A stretch of DNA of 64,000 bases, taken from positions 1 to 64,000 of the forward strand of contig DUDB01000057.1 in assembly GCA_012959525.1 (NCBI GenBank), read 5' to 3'. Positions within the stretch are counted from its first letter, which is position 1, and each line of letters begins with the position of its first letter. This document shows positions 18,522 to 27,384 of this stretch, one piece after another. The position numbers and the translations under genes were made by a program. The DNA comes from Planctomycetota bacterium. GTDB taxonomy: Bacteria > Planctomycetota > UBA1135 > GCA-002686595. Under the pieces are notes generated by a model. That model was not told the DNA's origin and did not search any database. It saw only the letters and a list, made by a program, of their open reading frames with translations.

Positions 18522-19211
18522 TCAGGAGTCCTGGTTCCAGCGGCTGTGGAACCGCGTCATGCACCCCTCGAGGTCGCCTGTGGCCAGCCAGTCGAGGAGA
18601 GCCTCGGCTGCCTGGGCGTAGGCCACTTCGATCTCCTCGCGCTGTGAAGCGGAGAAGGGTTGAAGCACGTAACGCGCCGCGTCGGTCCCCTCTCGTCCGA
18701 TCCCCACCTTCAGGCGGGGAAACAAGTCGGTCGAGAGGTGTTCAGTGATGGAGCGCACGCCGTTGTGCCCACCCGTCCCCCCGTGGGGGCGAATGCGCAA
18801 CTGCGCCGGTGGCAGGTCGAGATCGTCATAGACGATCATCAGATCCGGAAACCTAGCAGCTGGAGCCTCGGAGTCCGCGTCGGTATCCACCGGCGAGAAC
18901 TGACTAGGCCACAACCACCGGGCCAGGGAGGCCACGGCCCGACCAGAGTGGTTCATGAAGGTCTGGGGCTGGACGAGTAGTGCGTCCAGGTCCTCCAGAT
19001 GGGTCCACAAGAAGGCGCCGGCGGGTGAGGCAGGCGCTCCACTGGGAAGGCCCGGTGAAGGGCCCGCCCGGTCGGCGAGTTGACGTGCACTGCGAAAGAG
19101 CTCCACCCCCCGTTCCCGGGCCAGATAGTCGAGGACTTCGAACCCGGCGTTGTGCCGGGTGCCAGCGTAATCCTGGCCGGGATTGCCGAGTCCGACGATG
19201 AGCCGGGTCAT
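18522..19211 (-). CDS. pth: Peptidyl-tRNA hydrolase
   Basis: 229 residues; family usual is about 190-200. The start ATG 19211 places MTRLIVGLGNPG at the N-terminus, as in the family. Catalytic His in TRHNAGF, Asn in FMNHSG and Asp in VYDDLDLP are all present, and GGTGGHNGVRSI is intact. It releases peptides from prematurely dropped peptidyl-tRNA in the cytoplasm. Two insertions relative to typical Pth are visible: one after the RSARQLADRAG region and one before FPDLMIVYDD. Neighbours rplY upstream and rpsF downstream give the conserved prs-ctc-pth order. Confidence 0.95.
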   Translation of the reverse strand: MTRLIVGLGNPGQDYAGTRHNAGFEVLDYLARERGVELFRSARQLADRAGPSPGLPSGAPASPAGAFLWTHLEDLDALLVQPQTFMNHSGRAVASLARWLWPSQFSPVDTDADSEAPAARFPDLMIVYDDLDLPPAQLRIRPHGGTGGHNGVRSITEHLSTDLFPRLKVGIGREGTDAARYVLQPFSASQREEIEVAYAQAAEALLDWLATGDLEGCMTRFHSRWNQDS

Positions 19212-19320
19212 GGGAGAGGGCCTCGCGGGATCCGCGAGGGCGAGACAGTCTAGCCCTGGCCCCTGCCAGCGCAAGGGCACCCGGGCCTGGATTGGGGTGG
19301 AATGGCTGGGCCCTCCACGC

Positions 19321-19360
19321 AAGGTGTTCAGGCACCCGAGGGGCTCCCCCCCCGGGTGCC
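19321..19360 (-). terminator. Terminator-like hairpin between rplY and pth
   Basis: An inverted repeat with arms GGCACCCG (19331-19338) and CGGGTGCC (19353-19360), plus inner G/C pairing, starts about 25 bases after the rplY stop. No clear T run follows on the minus strand (TGAACACCTT). It could be a weak terminator or an attenuating structure. Confidence 0.4.
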
Positions 19361-19385
19361 CCCGGATTCCACACCCTGGGCGGTA

Positions 19386-20066
19386 TCAGTCCCCGGAGGA
19401 CTCGCCTTCGTCGGGGCCATCCCCGGAGGAGTCGCCACCAGCAGCCTCGCCACCTTCGGAGGCTTGGCCGCCTTCGATCTCCACTGCGTCGGGATCGACA
19501 TCGACTGCCAGTTCCTCTTCCACCACGACCTTGAGTTGTCCGACGACGGCGATCTCAAACTCGGGATCCACAGCCAGAGTGATGCCCTCGGGCAGGATGA
19601 TGTCCGAGGCGTGCAGGTGAACTCCCACTTCCAAGCCATCGACTTCCACTTCCAGGTTGTCCGGGATCAGGGACGGGATGCAGGAGATGGTGATCTCCGT
19701 CACGTTCTGGCTCAGGACCGCATCCTTCACCTGCCCGTGGAACACGAGGCTCACCTGGGACTCGATAGCCACACCACGCTGGACGGGGCGGAATTCGATG
19801 TGGTTGAGGTAGTCGCCCATGACATCCCATTGCATCTCGCGCACCACGGCCGTGTGGACGTCGCCGTCCACATCTAGATCGTAGAGGTGGACGTGGTGCC
19901 GCCGGGACGAATGGAATGCATCCGCCGCTAGGTGGATGTTCAGGTGGACGCTCTTGCCCTCAGCTTGGATACTGGCGGGAATGCGCCCTTGTGACCGTAG
20001 CTTGCGGGCGTCGCGGCTGCCGACCTTGTCGCGCAGACCACACTTAAGGACTTCACTGGAACTCAT
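19386..20066 (-). CDS. rplY: Large-subunit ribosomal protein L25 (Ctc/TL5 type)
   Basis: 226 residues: the 5S-rRNA-binding L25 domain (LRDKVGSRDARKLRSQGRIPA..., to about residue 95), the second beta-domain of the longer Ctc/TL5 proteins (about 96-190, LEVEVDGLEVGVHLHASDI, LPEGI), and an acidic Gly/Glu/Ser/Asp tail. Acidic tails are common in this family. It binds 5S rRNA in the central protuberance of the 50S subunit. It lies between prs and pth, the order conserved in many bacteria (glmU-prs-ctc-pth). Confidence 0.96.
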   Translation of the reverse strand: MSSSEVLKCGLRDKVGSRDARKLRSQGRIPASIQAEGKSVHLNIHLAADAFHSSRRHHVHLYDLDVDGDVHTAVVREMQWDVMGDYLNHIEFRPVQRGVAIESQVSLVFHGQVKDAVLSQNVTEITISCIPSLIPDNLEVEVDGLEVGVHLHASDIILPEGITLAVDPEFEIAVVGQLKVVVEEELAVDVDPDAVEIEGGQASEGGEAAGGDSSGDGPDEGESSGD

Positions 20067-20133
20067 GACGGGGGCCCTGGTTGGTTCGTCGTCCGGGTAC
20101 CGGACGCACAGGGGTTTGAACGAGAGATTCTCG

Positions 20134-21075
20134 CTACTCGAATAGGGAACTCACCGATGTCTCGGCGTGGATGTTTCGGATGGCCGTGGCGACCAGGCCG
20201 GCGACACTGATGGTCACCAGCTTACGCGGCGCAGGATCGGCGGTGGGGATCGTGTCGGTCACCAGGATGCGGTCCACAGGAGCCTCATCCAAGCGCTGGA
20301 CGGCCGGACCGCAGAAGACCGCGTGGGAGACCGCGATCACGATTTCCTTGGCCCCCGACTTGCGCAGGACACTGGCGGCCTGGGTGATGGAGCCTCCGGT
20401 GGAGATCATGTCATCCACGATCACGCAGTTGCGCCCCTCCACGTCACCGATCACGTGCTCGATCTTGGTCTCAGAGCCGGAGATACGGCGCTTGTCCACG
20501 ATGGCCAGGTCCGCCTCCAGGCGCTTGGCATAGGCACGCGCCATCTTGGTGCCACCCACGTCCGGAGTAACGACCACGGGCGCCTCCAGGCCCAGTTCCT
20601 GGACGGCCTTCAGCAGAACGGGCCGCGAGTACAGGTGATCCACGGGGAGGTCAAAGAAACCCTGGATCTGGGCAGCGTGCATGTCGAGGGTCACCAGACG
20701 GTCGGTCCCCGAGACGCTCAGGGTGTTGGCCAGGACCTTGGCGCTGATGGGCACGCGCCCCTCGTCCTTGCGATCCTTGCGGGCGTATCCGTAGTAAGGC
20801 ATGACCGCCGTGATGCGTCCGGCGCTGGCTCGGCGCAGGGTGTCGATCAGGAGCAGTAGCTCGACCCAGTTTTCGTTGACCGGCGGACAGGTGGGTTGCA
20901 GAACGAAACAGTCGCGACCCCGGATGTCCTGGTTGATCTTGATGTCCACCTCCCCATCGGGAAAGCGCCCCACGTGGGCCTCCGCGAGGGGCATATCCAA
21001 TTCCCGGGCTATTTTCTGCGCCAATTCGGGGTGGGCGTTCCCCGCAATCAGGGTCATCTTGCCGTGCAGTGACAT
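20134..21075 (-). CDS. prs: Ribose-phosphate pyrophosphokinase
   Basis: 313 residues, the standard length of class I PRPP synthetases. It makes PRPP from ribose 5-phosphate and ATP for purine, pyrimidine, His, Trp and NAD synthesis. Motifs: GRFPDGEVDIKI, YYGYARKDRK (ATP/flexible region), TLDMHAAQIQGFFD, and the PRPP-binding loop VIVDDMISTGGSI. KRRISGSE corresponds to the catalytic flexible loop. It lies 87 bases after glmU and 67 bases before rplY on the same strand, so one transcript is likely. Confidence 0.97.
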   Translation of the reverse strand: MSLHGKMTLIAGNAHPELAQKIARELDMPLAEAHVGRFPDGEVDIKINQDIRGRDCFVLQPTCPPVNENWVELLLLIDTLRRASAGRITAVMPYYGYARKDRKDEGRVPISAKVLANTLSVSGTDRLVTLDMHAAQIQGFFDLPVDHLYSRPVLLKAVQELGLEAPVVVTPDVGGTKMARAYAKRLEADLAIVDKRRISGSETKIEHVIGDVEGRNCVIVDDMISTGGSITQAASVLRKSGAKEIVIAVSHAVFCGPAVQRLDEAPVDRILVTDTIPTADPAPRKLVTISVAGLVATAIRNIHAETSVSSLFE

Positions 21076-21162
21076 GGTGGCTTCAGTGAAGGTGGGAATA
21101 CGGAGAGGAGAAGTCGGACCACAAGAACTCAGGCGGACCGAATCTGGCGGGTCAAGATAGCG

Positions 21163-22449
21163 TCAATTCGCTCCCGTGCCATCGCTTGGACGCATCTTCC
21201 TTGCGGGCACCCCCACCCAGACCTCGCCGGGTCCCATGCCACTCTCACGGGTCAGGACGGCCCCCGCACCGGTCGTGGCCCCATCGGGAACCTCATTGGG
21301 GGCGACGATAGTGGTCCCACTGCCCACGAACGCACCATCTCCCACACGGGTCATGTGCTTGGCCTTGCCGTCGTAGTTGGCGAAAATCGTGCCTGCGCCG
21401 ATGTTCGTCCCCGCGCCCACCTCGGCATCCCCGAGGTAGGACAGGTGCTTGGCCTTGGTCCCCGCGCCCAGGCTCGCATTCTTGCACTCGGTGAAGTTGC
21501 CCACCTCGGCGCCCGCTGCAAGCCGGGTTCCTACTCGCAGGTGGCTGAAGGGGCCCACCTCGCAATCCGTACCGATAGTGACACCCGAGCGGATGACCGT
21601 GCAGGGCAGAATGCGGGTTCCAGCGCCAATGCTCACCCCGGCGTCGATATAGGTGCTGGCCGGATCCTCGATCACAACCCCAGCATCCATGTGGGCTTCG
21701 AGGAGGCGCATCTGCATCGCCCAACGCACCTCGGCCAGTTGGGAGAGGGTGTTGACGCCCAGAGACTCTCCGAGATCCAGATCCACCGTGACGACTGGCC
21801 GACCCGCTTCAACCGCCATGCCGGGCAGGTCGGTGATGTAGTACTCGCCCTGGGCATTGTCGCTGGATAGACGCGGCAGATCGGCGCGTAGGGCCGCTCC
21901 ATCGAAGCAGTAGACGCCCGTGTTGACCTCGTCCACGAGTCGCTGCCCGTCCGTGCAGTCGCGCTCTTCCACAATGGCGGAGAACTCGCCCTCGGCTCCG
22001 CGCAGCACCCGGCCATAGCCCGTGGGGTCGGGCGAGCAGGCGGTCATCATGGCGATGGACCCCGGCCCGGCCCGGGCCTGCTCCTCCACGAGCTCCTGCA
22101 GACTCTCCGACCTGAGGAGCGCCATGTCGCCGTAGAGAACGACAACACGCTCGCTGCCCTCCAACTCTCCGGCCGCCATTTGTACGGCATGCCCGGTTCC
22201 CAACTGCGGCTCCTGCACCACGAAGCGTAGGTCGCGATCGGGCAGAAGGGCGCGAGCCTCGGCCTCCACGGCTTCCCCCCCGTGCCCAATGACAAGCACG
22301 ACCCTATCGGGGTCCAGAGACTCGGCCTGACCGAGAACCCAGCCGAGCAGAGACTTCCCGCACAGCGGACTCAACACCTTGGGCCGCGTGGACTTCATGC
22401 GTGTGCCCTTGCCTGCGGCCAATATGACGACGGTGGTTGGAATACCCAT
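21163..22449 (-). CDS. glmU: Bifunctional GlmU: GlcN-1-P acetyltransferase / UDP-GlcNAc pyrophosphorylase
   Basis: 428 residues (E. coli GlmU has 456). I start at ATG 22449, so that VVILAAGKGTRMKS, the uridylyltransferase signature, begins near residue 7. N-terminal domain: LAAGKGTRM, QLGTGHAVQ, YGDMALL and EVNTGVYCFD. C-terminal left-handed beta-helix: AEVGNFTECKNASLG, KHLSYLGDAEVG and NIGAGTIFANYDG, the acetyl-CoA and sugar-binding parts. It makes UDP-GlcNAc for both peptidoglycan and lipid A, linking it to the lpx genes in this block. Divergent from psd across 106 bases. Confidence 0.96.
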   Translation of the reverse strand: MGIPTTVVILAAGKGTRMKSTRPKVLSPLCGKSLLGWVLGQAESLDPDRVVLVIGHGGEAVEAEARALLPDRDLRFVVQEPQLGTGHAVQMAAGELEGSERVVVLYGDMALLRSESLQELVEEQARAGPGSIAMMTACSPDPTGYGRVLRGAEGEFSAIVEERDCTDGQRLVDEVNTGVYCFDGAALRADLPRLSSDNAQGEYYITDLPGMAVEAGRPVVTVDLDLGESLGVNTLSQLAEVRWAMQMRLLEAHMDAGVVIEDPASTYIDAGVSIGAGTRILPCTVIRSGVTIGTDCEVGPFSHLRVGTRLAAGAEVGNFTECKNASLGAGTKAKHLSYLGDAEVGAGTNIGAGTIFANYDGKAKHMTRVGDGAFVGSGTTIVAPNEVPDGATTGAGAVLTRESGMGPGEVWVGVPARKMRPSDGTGAN

Positions 22450-22555
22450 GGGATGGCGTGATGGAGGGGCCAAGTTGCGGAGATCGCTGGCAGCGTACCC
22501 CGAGAGCCCGGGTGGGGCTACCGCCACGCCCCCCTCCCACCGTAGGCTCATGCCC

Positions 22556-23347
22556 ATGTCCACTCCCCTGCGCCGGGCCATGTCCCTGACGGTCGGCTGG
22601 CTGGCCGACCGGCGCGTCCCACAGTTCCTGCGTAGGCCCCTCTACAGGGGCTTCGCCCGCTTCACCGGCGCCGACCTCAGCGAGGTGCGCGGCCCTTTGG
22701 GGGAGTTTCCCAGCCTGGGCGCCTTCTTCGTACGCCGACTGGAGCCCGGAGCGCGCCCCGTTGACCCAGACCCCAAGGCTCTGGTCTCACCCGTAGACGC
22801 CCGGGTTCAGACCCTATGCCGGATCGAGAAAGACACGATCCTCCAGGCGAAGGGCCACGCCTACAGCGTGCGCGACCTGCTGGCCGGAGTGGGAGCGGAC
22901 GTCGAACTGGAAGGGGGTCACGCCTGGACGCTCTACCTGGGTCCCAAGGATTACCACCGCATCCACGCTCCGGAGAACGCACACCTTCAAGAGGTGCGCT
23001 GGGTGCCGGGCTGCCGCTATTCCGTGGCCGCCAGGGTCCTCGACCGGCGGCGGGTCCTCGACGTCAATGAACGCTGTGTGCTGCGCATGAAGACCGAACG
23101 CGGGCCCCTCCTGTTGGTCCTGGTGGGTGCCTTGAACGTCGGGCGAATCCGGGTGCAAGGAGTGGCTGCGACCGACTCGGGCGTCCTGCCCGAAGAGCGC
23201 AAGGTACAACGGGGTGAGGAGCTCGCTCGCTTCGAGCTGGGCTCGACGATCGTCCTCCTGACCCCGCCGGGAATGGCGTGCCCCTTGCCGGAGCTGGTGG
23301 CCGATGCTCCCGTGCGCCTGGGGCAGGCCATCGGACGCTACTCATGA
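22556..23347 (+). CDS. psd: Phosphatidylserine decarboxylase
   Basis: 263 residues, proenzyme that makes phosphatidylethanolamine in the inner membrane. The self-cleavage site is LGST within FELGSTIVLLTPPG, where Ser becomes the pyruvoyl cofactor. Other family marks are FFVRRLEPGARPVD, LVSPVDARV, KGHAYSVRDLL and LYLGPKDYHRIHAP. Two ATGs are possible (22550 and 22556); 22556 has better spacing from GTAGG. The stop overlaps the start of the next gene (ATGA), indicating translational coupling. Confidence 0.95.
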   Translation: MSTPLRRAMSLTVGWLADRRVPQFLRRPLYRGFARFTGADLSEVRGPLGEFPSLGAFFVRRLEPGARPVDPDPKALVSPVDARVQTLCRIEKDTILQAKGHAYSVRDLLAGVGADVELEGGHAWTLYLGPKDYHRIHAPENAHLQEVRWVPGCRYSVAARVLDRRRVLDVNERCVLRMKTERGPLLLVLVGALNVGRIRVQGVAATDSGVLPEERKVQRGEELARFELGSTIVLLTPPGMACPLPELVADAPVRLGQAIGRYS

Positions 23348-23955
23348 GCGCCCAGGACTCACCCGTGGACCCCAAGACCGGTCGCCTTCTGGACCTGACG
23401 GCCGCGGCGGTCCTCGGGGATTGGAAGTGGCTGGCTGAGCTTCGCAAGCAGGCACCCGCCGGCGAGCCCGACCGCGCCTGGCGTGAGGCTCTACTGCAAT
23501 GCCACCTGTTCGCCGGCTTCCCCCGTGTGGTGGAGGCTTTCGAAACCCTGAGCCGCCACGGGGGAATGGGTGCGGTCCCCGCCGAGGAATTGGAAATCGA
23601 GGGCGACCTGGCACGCGGCCGCAAACTCTTCGAGTCCATCTACGCCGACCTCGCACCCGAAGTAGAACAGCGCCTGGGTGAATTCCACCCGGACCTTTCC
23701 CGCTGGATCAGCGAGCACGCCTATGGCCGGGTCCTCTCGCGACCGGGTTTGGAGCCACACGTGAGGGAGCTGTGCGCCGTGGCGGCCCTAACGGTCACGG
23801 GTCAGGCGCGTCAGTTGGCCTCCCACGTGCGTGGAGCCGTCCGACTGGGCTCCAACACGGAAGCGCTACGGGCCGTCTTGCGTCGAGTCGAAGACCACAC
23901 CCCCCCTGAGGCGATAGAGAGGGCTCGAGCCTCCGTGGAGCAATTCGGGAGGTAG
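23344..23955 (+). CDS. Carboxymuconolactone decarboxylase / AhpD-like protein
   Basis: 203 residues. The core of the CMD fold is seen twice in half-form: WREALLQCHLFAGFPRVVEAF and RELCAVAALTVTGQARQLASHVRGAVRLGSN, the second being the usual family signature with the conserved His. The CxxC pair of peroxidase-active AhpD proteins is absent, so a redox role like AhpD is unlikely. Its first codon overlaps the psd stop, so it is co-expressed with psd; the functional link is unknown. It ends 9 bases from the convergent kinase gene. Confidence 0.8.
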   Translation: MSAQDSPVDPKTGRLLDLTAAAVLGDWKWLAELRKQAPAGEPDRAWREALLQCHLFAGFPRVVEAFETLSRHGGMGAVPAEELEIEGDLARGRKLFESIYADLAPEVEQRLGEFHPDLSRWISEHAYGRVLSRPGLEPHVRELCAVAALTVTGQARQLASHVRGAVRLGSNTEALRAVLRRVEDHTPPEAIERARASVEQFGR

Positions 23956-23964
23956 GGTCGGCCG

Positions 23965-26900
23965 CTAGCGCCGGCCCCCCAGCCGCTCAGCCTCCAAGGT
24001 GACCCGCAGTAAGTCGAGGGGCTGCCGCGATCGCAAACTGAGGAGGGGGCTGCCTGGCAAGGGACCGCGCGGGAGTGAGCGTAGGCGTAGAGGCTTGCCA
24101 TTCACCCAGACCTTCAGGTCCCCGCGTTTGGGGTGCACCTCGATCGTCAGTTCGAGCGGATCCTCGCTGGAGTCCGGGAACCCTGAGAAGCCACTGAAGC
24201 CCGCAACGGGCCCCGTCCTCACCTGCTCTAGAAGCTCGGCAGGGGCGCCGCGACCAGCAGCAAAAGAGGGCCGGTTTTCGTCATCCTCAAAGACCAGGTT
24301 CAGGCCAGCCAACTCGAGCGCCATTTCATTGCGCTGGCCGGGAGCGGGGAGCGACGAATGCAAGACCAGCCGCACGGTGAAGGGGCGGCCGAGGTCCAAG
24401 GGCTCCCCGAGGTTTAAGCGCAGGGCATGATCGGGGTCCCAGAAATCGGCGTCGGTGGTTCGAGGCGTTGGAACCCGCAAGCCCCCCGAGAACAGGATCC
24501 AGTCCCCCACTCCCCAGGCCCCGGTCTCGCGTGAAGTGAAGTCCCACTTCAGGCGCACCGCCTGCCGCTCGAGATACTCCAGGCTACTGGGCTCGAAGAC
24601 CTCCTGGAGGGTGGGTTCAACCAAGGCCCTGGCCCTCAGCTCTGAGCGGATGCGACTGAGCTCAGCGGATTCAGTGTCACTCAACAAGCCGTGGAATTCG
24701 GCCTCGATCTTCGCGATGTCCTGCAGGATTGTGTCGGCATCGGTCCCCAATCCGAAGCTGGTGCGCAGGGCGACCATCTGCCGATCCTTCCCTTCCAGGT
24801 CGACCGGTGGGGCACTAGCGCGGATGCGCTCCGCCAGATGGGCCAGAACGTCCGGGTATTCCAGGACGCCTACGGGGAGGCTCGTGCGCGCCCCTGCGAG
24901 GTCCCCTTCGTGGAACAAGAAGAGGCTTCGCAGGAGCTGGTCGTCCGCGCTCCCCCCCAGCGCCTGGGTTCTCAACTCCGCCAGATCCAGGAGATCGGGT
25001 GCTTCCAGCAAGTGGTCGCTGCGCGGGATGCTGGCGCTGCGGACCAGGTGCACTCGGAAAGGGGAGAGGTTGGGGGCTCGCACCTCGAAGCCCCGCTTGA
25101 GTACGTCGGCGGTGGTAGCGATCACCGTGCCCGGATAGGAGATACGCCCAAAGGTGGGGTCAAAGGTGGAGCCGCGGCGTGCTTGCAGTTTTTCACGAGT
25201 GCGCTCGATAAGGCTATTGAGCAGAGCGCACTCCACGCGCAGCAGGTCCATCTCCCCATGCACGCCATTGCGCCACGGTTCGGCCAAACGCCGCTCCAGG
25301 ATCCGCCTCGCCTCCCCGTATTTTCGATCCGCGCACAGGGCCTGGACGTATTTACCGTCCTCGATGAAGGCGGCCCTGGCCGTGCGATCCAGTTGGACCT
25401 TCGCCTCCAGGTCCAGGTCCTGCGAAGCTCGCTCAAGTACTCCCCGGGAGCCGACTGCACGGCCGCGAGACTCCAGCCAATCCGGAGGAATCTCCTCGGG
25501 GACGATGCCCAGCCGAAGGGCTTCAGCCTCGAAAGCACGCCCCAGGTCCCTGGCGGGCCGGGGCAGGTCTCCTGTGGGAATGCCCAGACGCAGCCGCTCA
25601 GCTTCATCGCGCACAAACGCGGCCAGACTTCCATCCAGGCGCAGGTACCGGTTGCGCGCACTTGAGCGCCGGGCCTCTAGGTCGGGGCGCACGCCCTCCA
25701 GCAATAGGTGGCGATCGATCTCAGAAAACCCCCGGGTGTCCGCGCCCGATGAATCCAACAGGAGTGTGCCGCTCTCCAAGAGCGCCAAGGCCGACTCCCA
25801 GCGGTTCTCGTCAAGGGCCTCGTCGAATGCGGGCACGACCACGGCGCGTAAGTGGTTGCGTAAGGCCGACCGTGCCAACGTCAAGGCCATGCCGTGTTCG
25901 CTGTCCAGACTCACCGTCTGGCGTTCCATCCACTGGGTGAAGCCTCGACGCAGGTGGCCCGCCGGCAGATCCCGAATCGTCGTGCATCCGGTGCTGGCGC
26001 TCAGCGCCACGGCCACGCTATCGTCCAAGTACGATCGCGCCTGCTCGTACTCATGGCCATCGAGCCAAGCGCTCACCTGCTGCTCGCCGGATTGCTCCAA
26101 ACGCTCGAGCCGCTGCTCCAGATCGGCGAGCACCAACTGTTCCAAGTCACCCTTGGACGCATGCCAGCCGCCGGGGGCTTCCTCCAGGAGGACCAATTCC
26201 GCCAGGGCCTCACCGGGACGCAGCTTGCCCACGTTCCAGGCATTCTCCAAGCGTGTGAAAGCCGGCCACGGGCGTACGGCGACGACCGTAGGACCCAGAT
26301 CCGGGGTCGTAGACGCCTGCCAGGGACGCCAAACGGCCAGCAGAGCTAGGACAATGGCGGACGCGGTCAGGGTCATAGGCCGGCGCCAGGGCGAGTCCTG
26401 CTCCGCGACGGGGTCCAGGTTTGCGGGGCGTACGGCGGGTGCTCGCCGCTCGCGCAGTCGTTCCAGGTCCGCCAGCAGTTCAGCCGGCGTGTTGTAGCGC
26501 TGCAAGGGCTCGCGGGCCAGGCACTTGCGCAACACCATGGAGATGCCCTTCGACAGGTGCGGCGCGAGCCGGCGTGGTTCGGTGACGCGGTGGTAGAGAA
26601 CACCCGAGAGGATCTCCCCCACGCTATCCCCCGCGAAGGGGGGCCTGGAACACAGGGCGTGATAGAGGGTCGCACCAAGGGACCAGATGTCACTGCGTTG
26701 GTCGGCCGTCGTGGGATCACGCGCCTGCTCGGGGCTCATGTAGTGGGGAGTTCCCAGGGTGCCGCCGGAGCGTGTCATGGAGGGGTCGTCCTCGGAGAAG
26801 GCGAGCCCTAGGTCCACCAGCCGCGCCCGGCCGCGCTCATTGATCAGGATGTTCGCGGGCTTGATGTCTCGGTGCACGACGCCGCCCTCGTAGAGGTGCT

Positions 26901-27384
26901 GCAGCGCATCGCACAGGGGACAGAAGAGGCGCAGGGCTTCGCGCTCCGTGAGCGAGCCGCGCTCTGCCAATCGCTCGGCCAGGGAAATGCCCTCCACCAG
27001 CTCCATGGCGTACCACCAGCGCCCGTCCTGCTCGCCCATGTCGATGGCCGAGATGATGCCCGGGTGAGCCAGGCGCGCCGCGGTGCGCGCCTCCCGCTGT
27101 AGGCGGCGCGCCGCCCGGCCGGTGCCCACCAGATTCGCATGCAGGATCTTGATGGCGACGGGCCTGTCGACGGCCAACTGCACCGCCGAGTAGACGGTGC
27201 CGGTCGCCCCGCGCCCGAGGACACCTTCGATCCGGTAGCCGCTGATATCTGGACGACCAACCGGCGCGAAAGATGACGCTGAAGATTCGGACGAGCCTTC
27301 ACCTGGCTGACGCGCGTCTCCAGGTTGGGTGTCCCGCGACCCCCAGCCTCCACCGTTGCCTACTGCCCGGTCGCCAGGAACCAT
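23965..27384 (-). CDS. Transmembrane Ser/Thr protein kinase (PknB-like) with large exported C-terminal region
   Basis: 1139 residues. ATG 27384 is chosen for AAGGAG eight bases upstream; it overlaps the end of the preceding gene by 25 bases. The kinase domain spans about 50-310: glycine loop GRGATGTVYSAV, VAIKIL (Lys79), HRDIKPANILI, DLGLAF (DFG variant) and GTPHYMSPEQA. All residues for activity are present. One membrane segment (about 333-352, LTASAIVLALLAVW) leads to about 790 extracytoplasmic residues, mostly helical and Arg/Glu/Leu-rich. The last 200 or so look beta-rich (FTVRLVLHSSLP, KVWVNGKPLRLRSLPRG), like a concanavalin-type domain. Plausible partner: the FHA-containing activator at 29126-31108. 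Confidence 0.92.
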   Translation of the reverse strand: MVPGDRAVGNGGGWGSRDTQPGDARQPGEGSSESSASSFAPVGRPDISGYRIEGVLGRGATGTVYSAVQLAVDRPVAIKILHANLVGTGRAARRLQREARTAARLAHPGIISAIDMGEQDGRWWYAMELVEGISLAERLAERGSLTEREALRLFCPLCDALQHLYEGGVVHRDIKPANILINERGRARLVDLGLAFSEDDPSMTRSGGTLGTPHYMSPEQARDPTTADQRSDIWSLGATLYHALCSRPPFAGDSVGEILSGVLYHRVTEPRRLAPHLSKGISMVLRKCLAREPLQRYNTPAELLADLERLRERRAPAVRPANLDPVAEQDSPWRRPMTLTASAIVLALLAVWRPWQASTTPDLGPTVVAVRPWPAFTRLENAWNVGKLRPGEALAELVLLEEAPGGWHASKGDLEQLVLADLEQRLERLEQSGEQQVSAWLDGHEYEQARSYLDDSVAVALSASTGCTTIRDLPAGHLRRGFTQWMERQTVSLDSEHGMALTLARSALRNHLRAVVVPAFDEALDENRWESALALLESGTLLLDSSGADTRGFSEIDRHLLLEGVRPDLEARRSSARNRYLRLDGSLAAFVRDEAERLRLGIPTGDLPRPARDLGRAFEAEALRLGIVPEEIPPDWLESRGRAVGSRGVLERASQDLDLEAKVQLDRTARAAFIEDGKYVQALCADRKYGEARRILERRLAEPWRNGVHGEMDLLRVECALLNSLIERTREKLQARRGSTFDPTFGRISYPGTVIATTADVLKRGFEVRAPNLSPFRVHLVRSASIPRSDHLLEAPDLLDLAELRTQALGGSADDQLLRSLFLFHEGDLAGARTSLPVGVLEYPDVLAHLAERIRASAPPVDLEGKDRQMVALRTSFGLGTDADTILQDIAKIEAEFHGLLSDTESAELSRIRSELRARALVEPTLQEVFEPSSLEYLERQAVRLKWDFTSRETGAWGVGDWILFSGGLRVPTPRTTDADFWDPDHALRLNLGEPLDLGRPFTVRLVLHSSLPAPGQRNEMALELAGLNLVFEDDENRPSFAAGRGAPAELLEQVRTGPVAGFSGFSGFPDSSEDPLELTIEVHPKRGDLKVWVNGKPLRLRSLPRGPLPGSPLLSLRSRQPLDLLRVTLEAERLGGRR

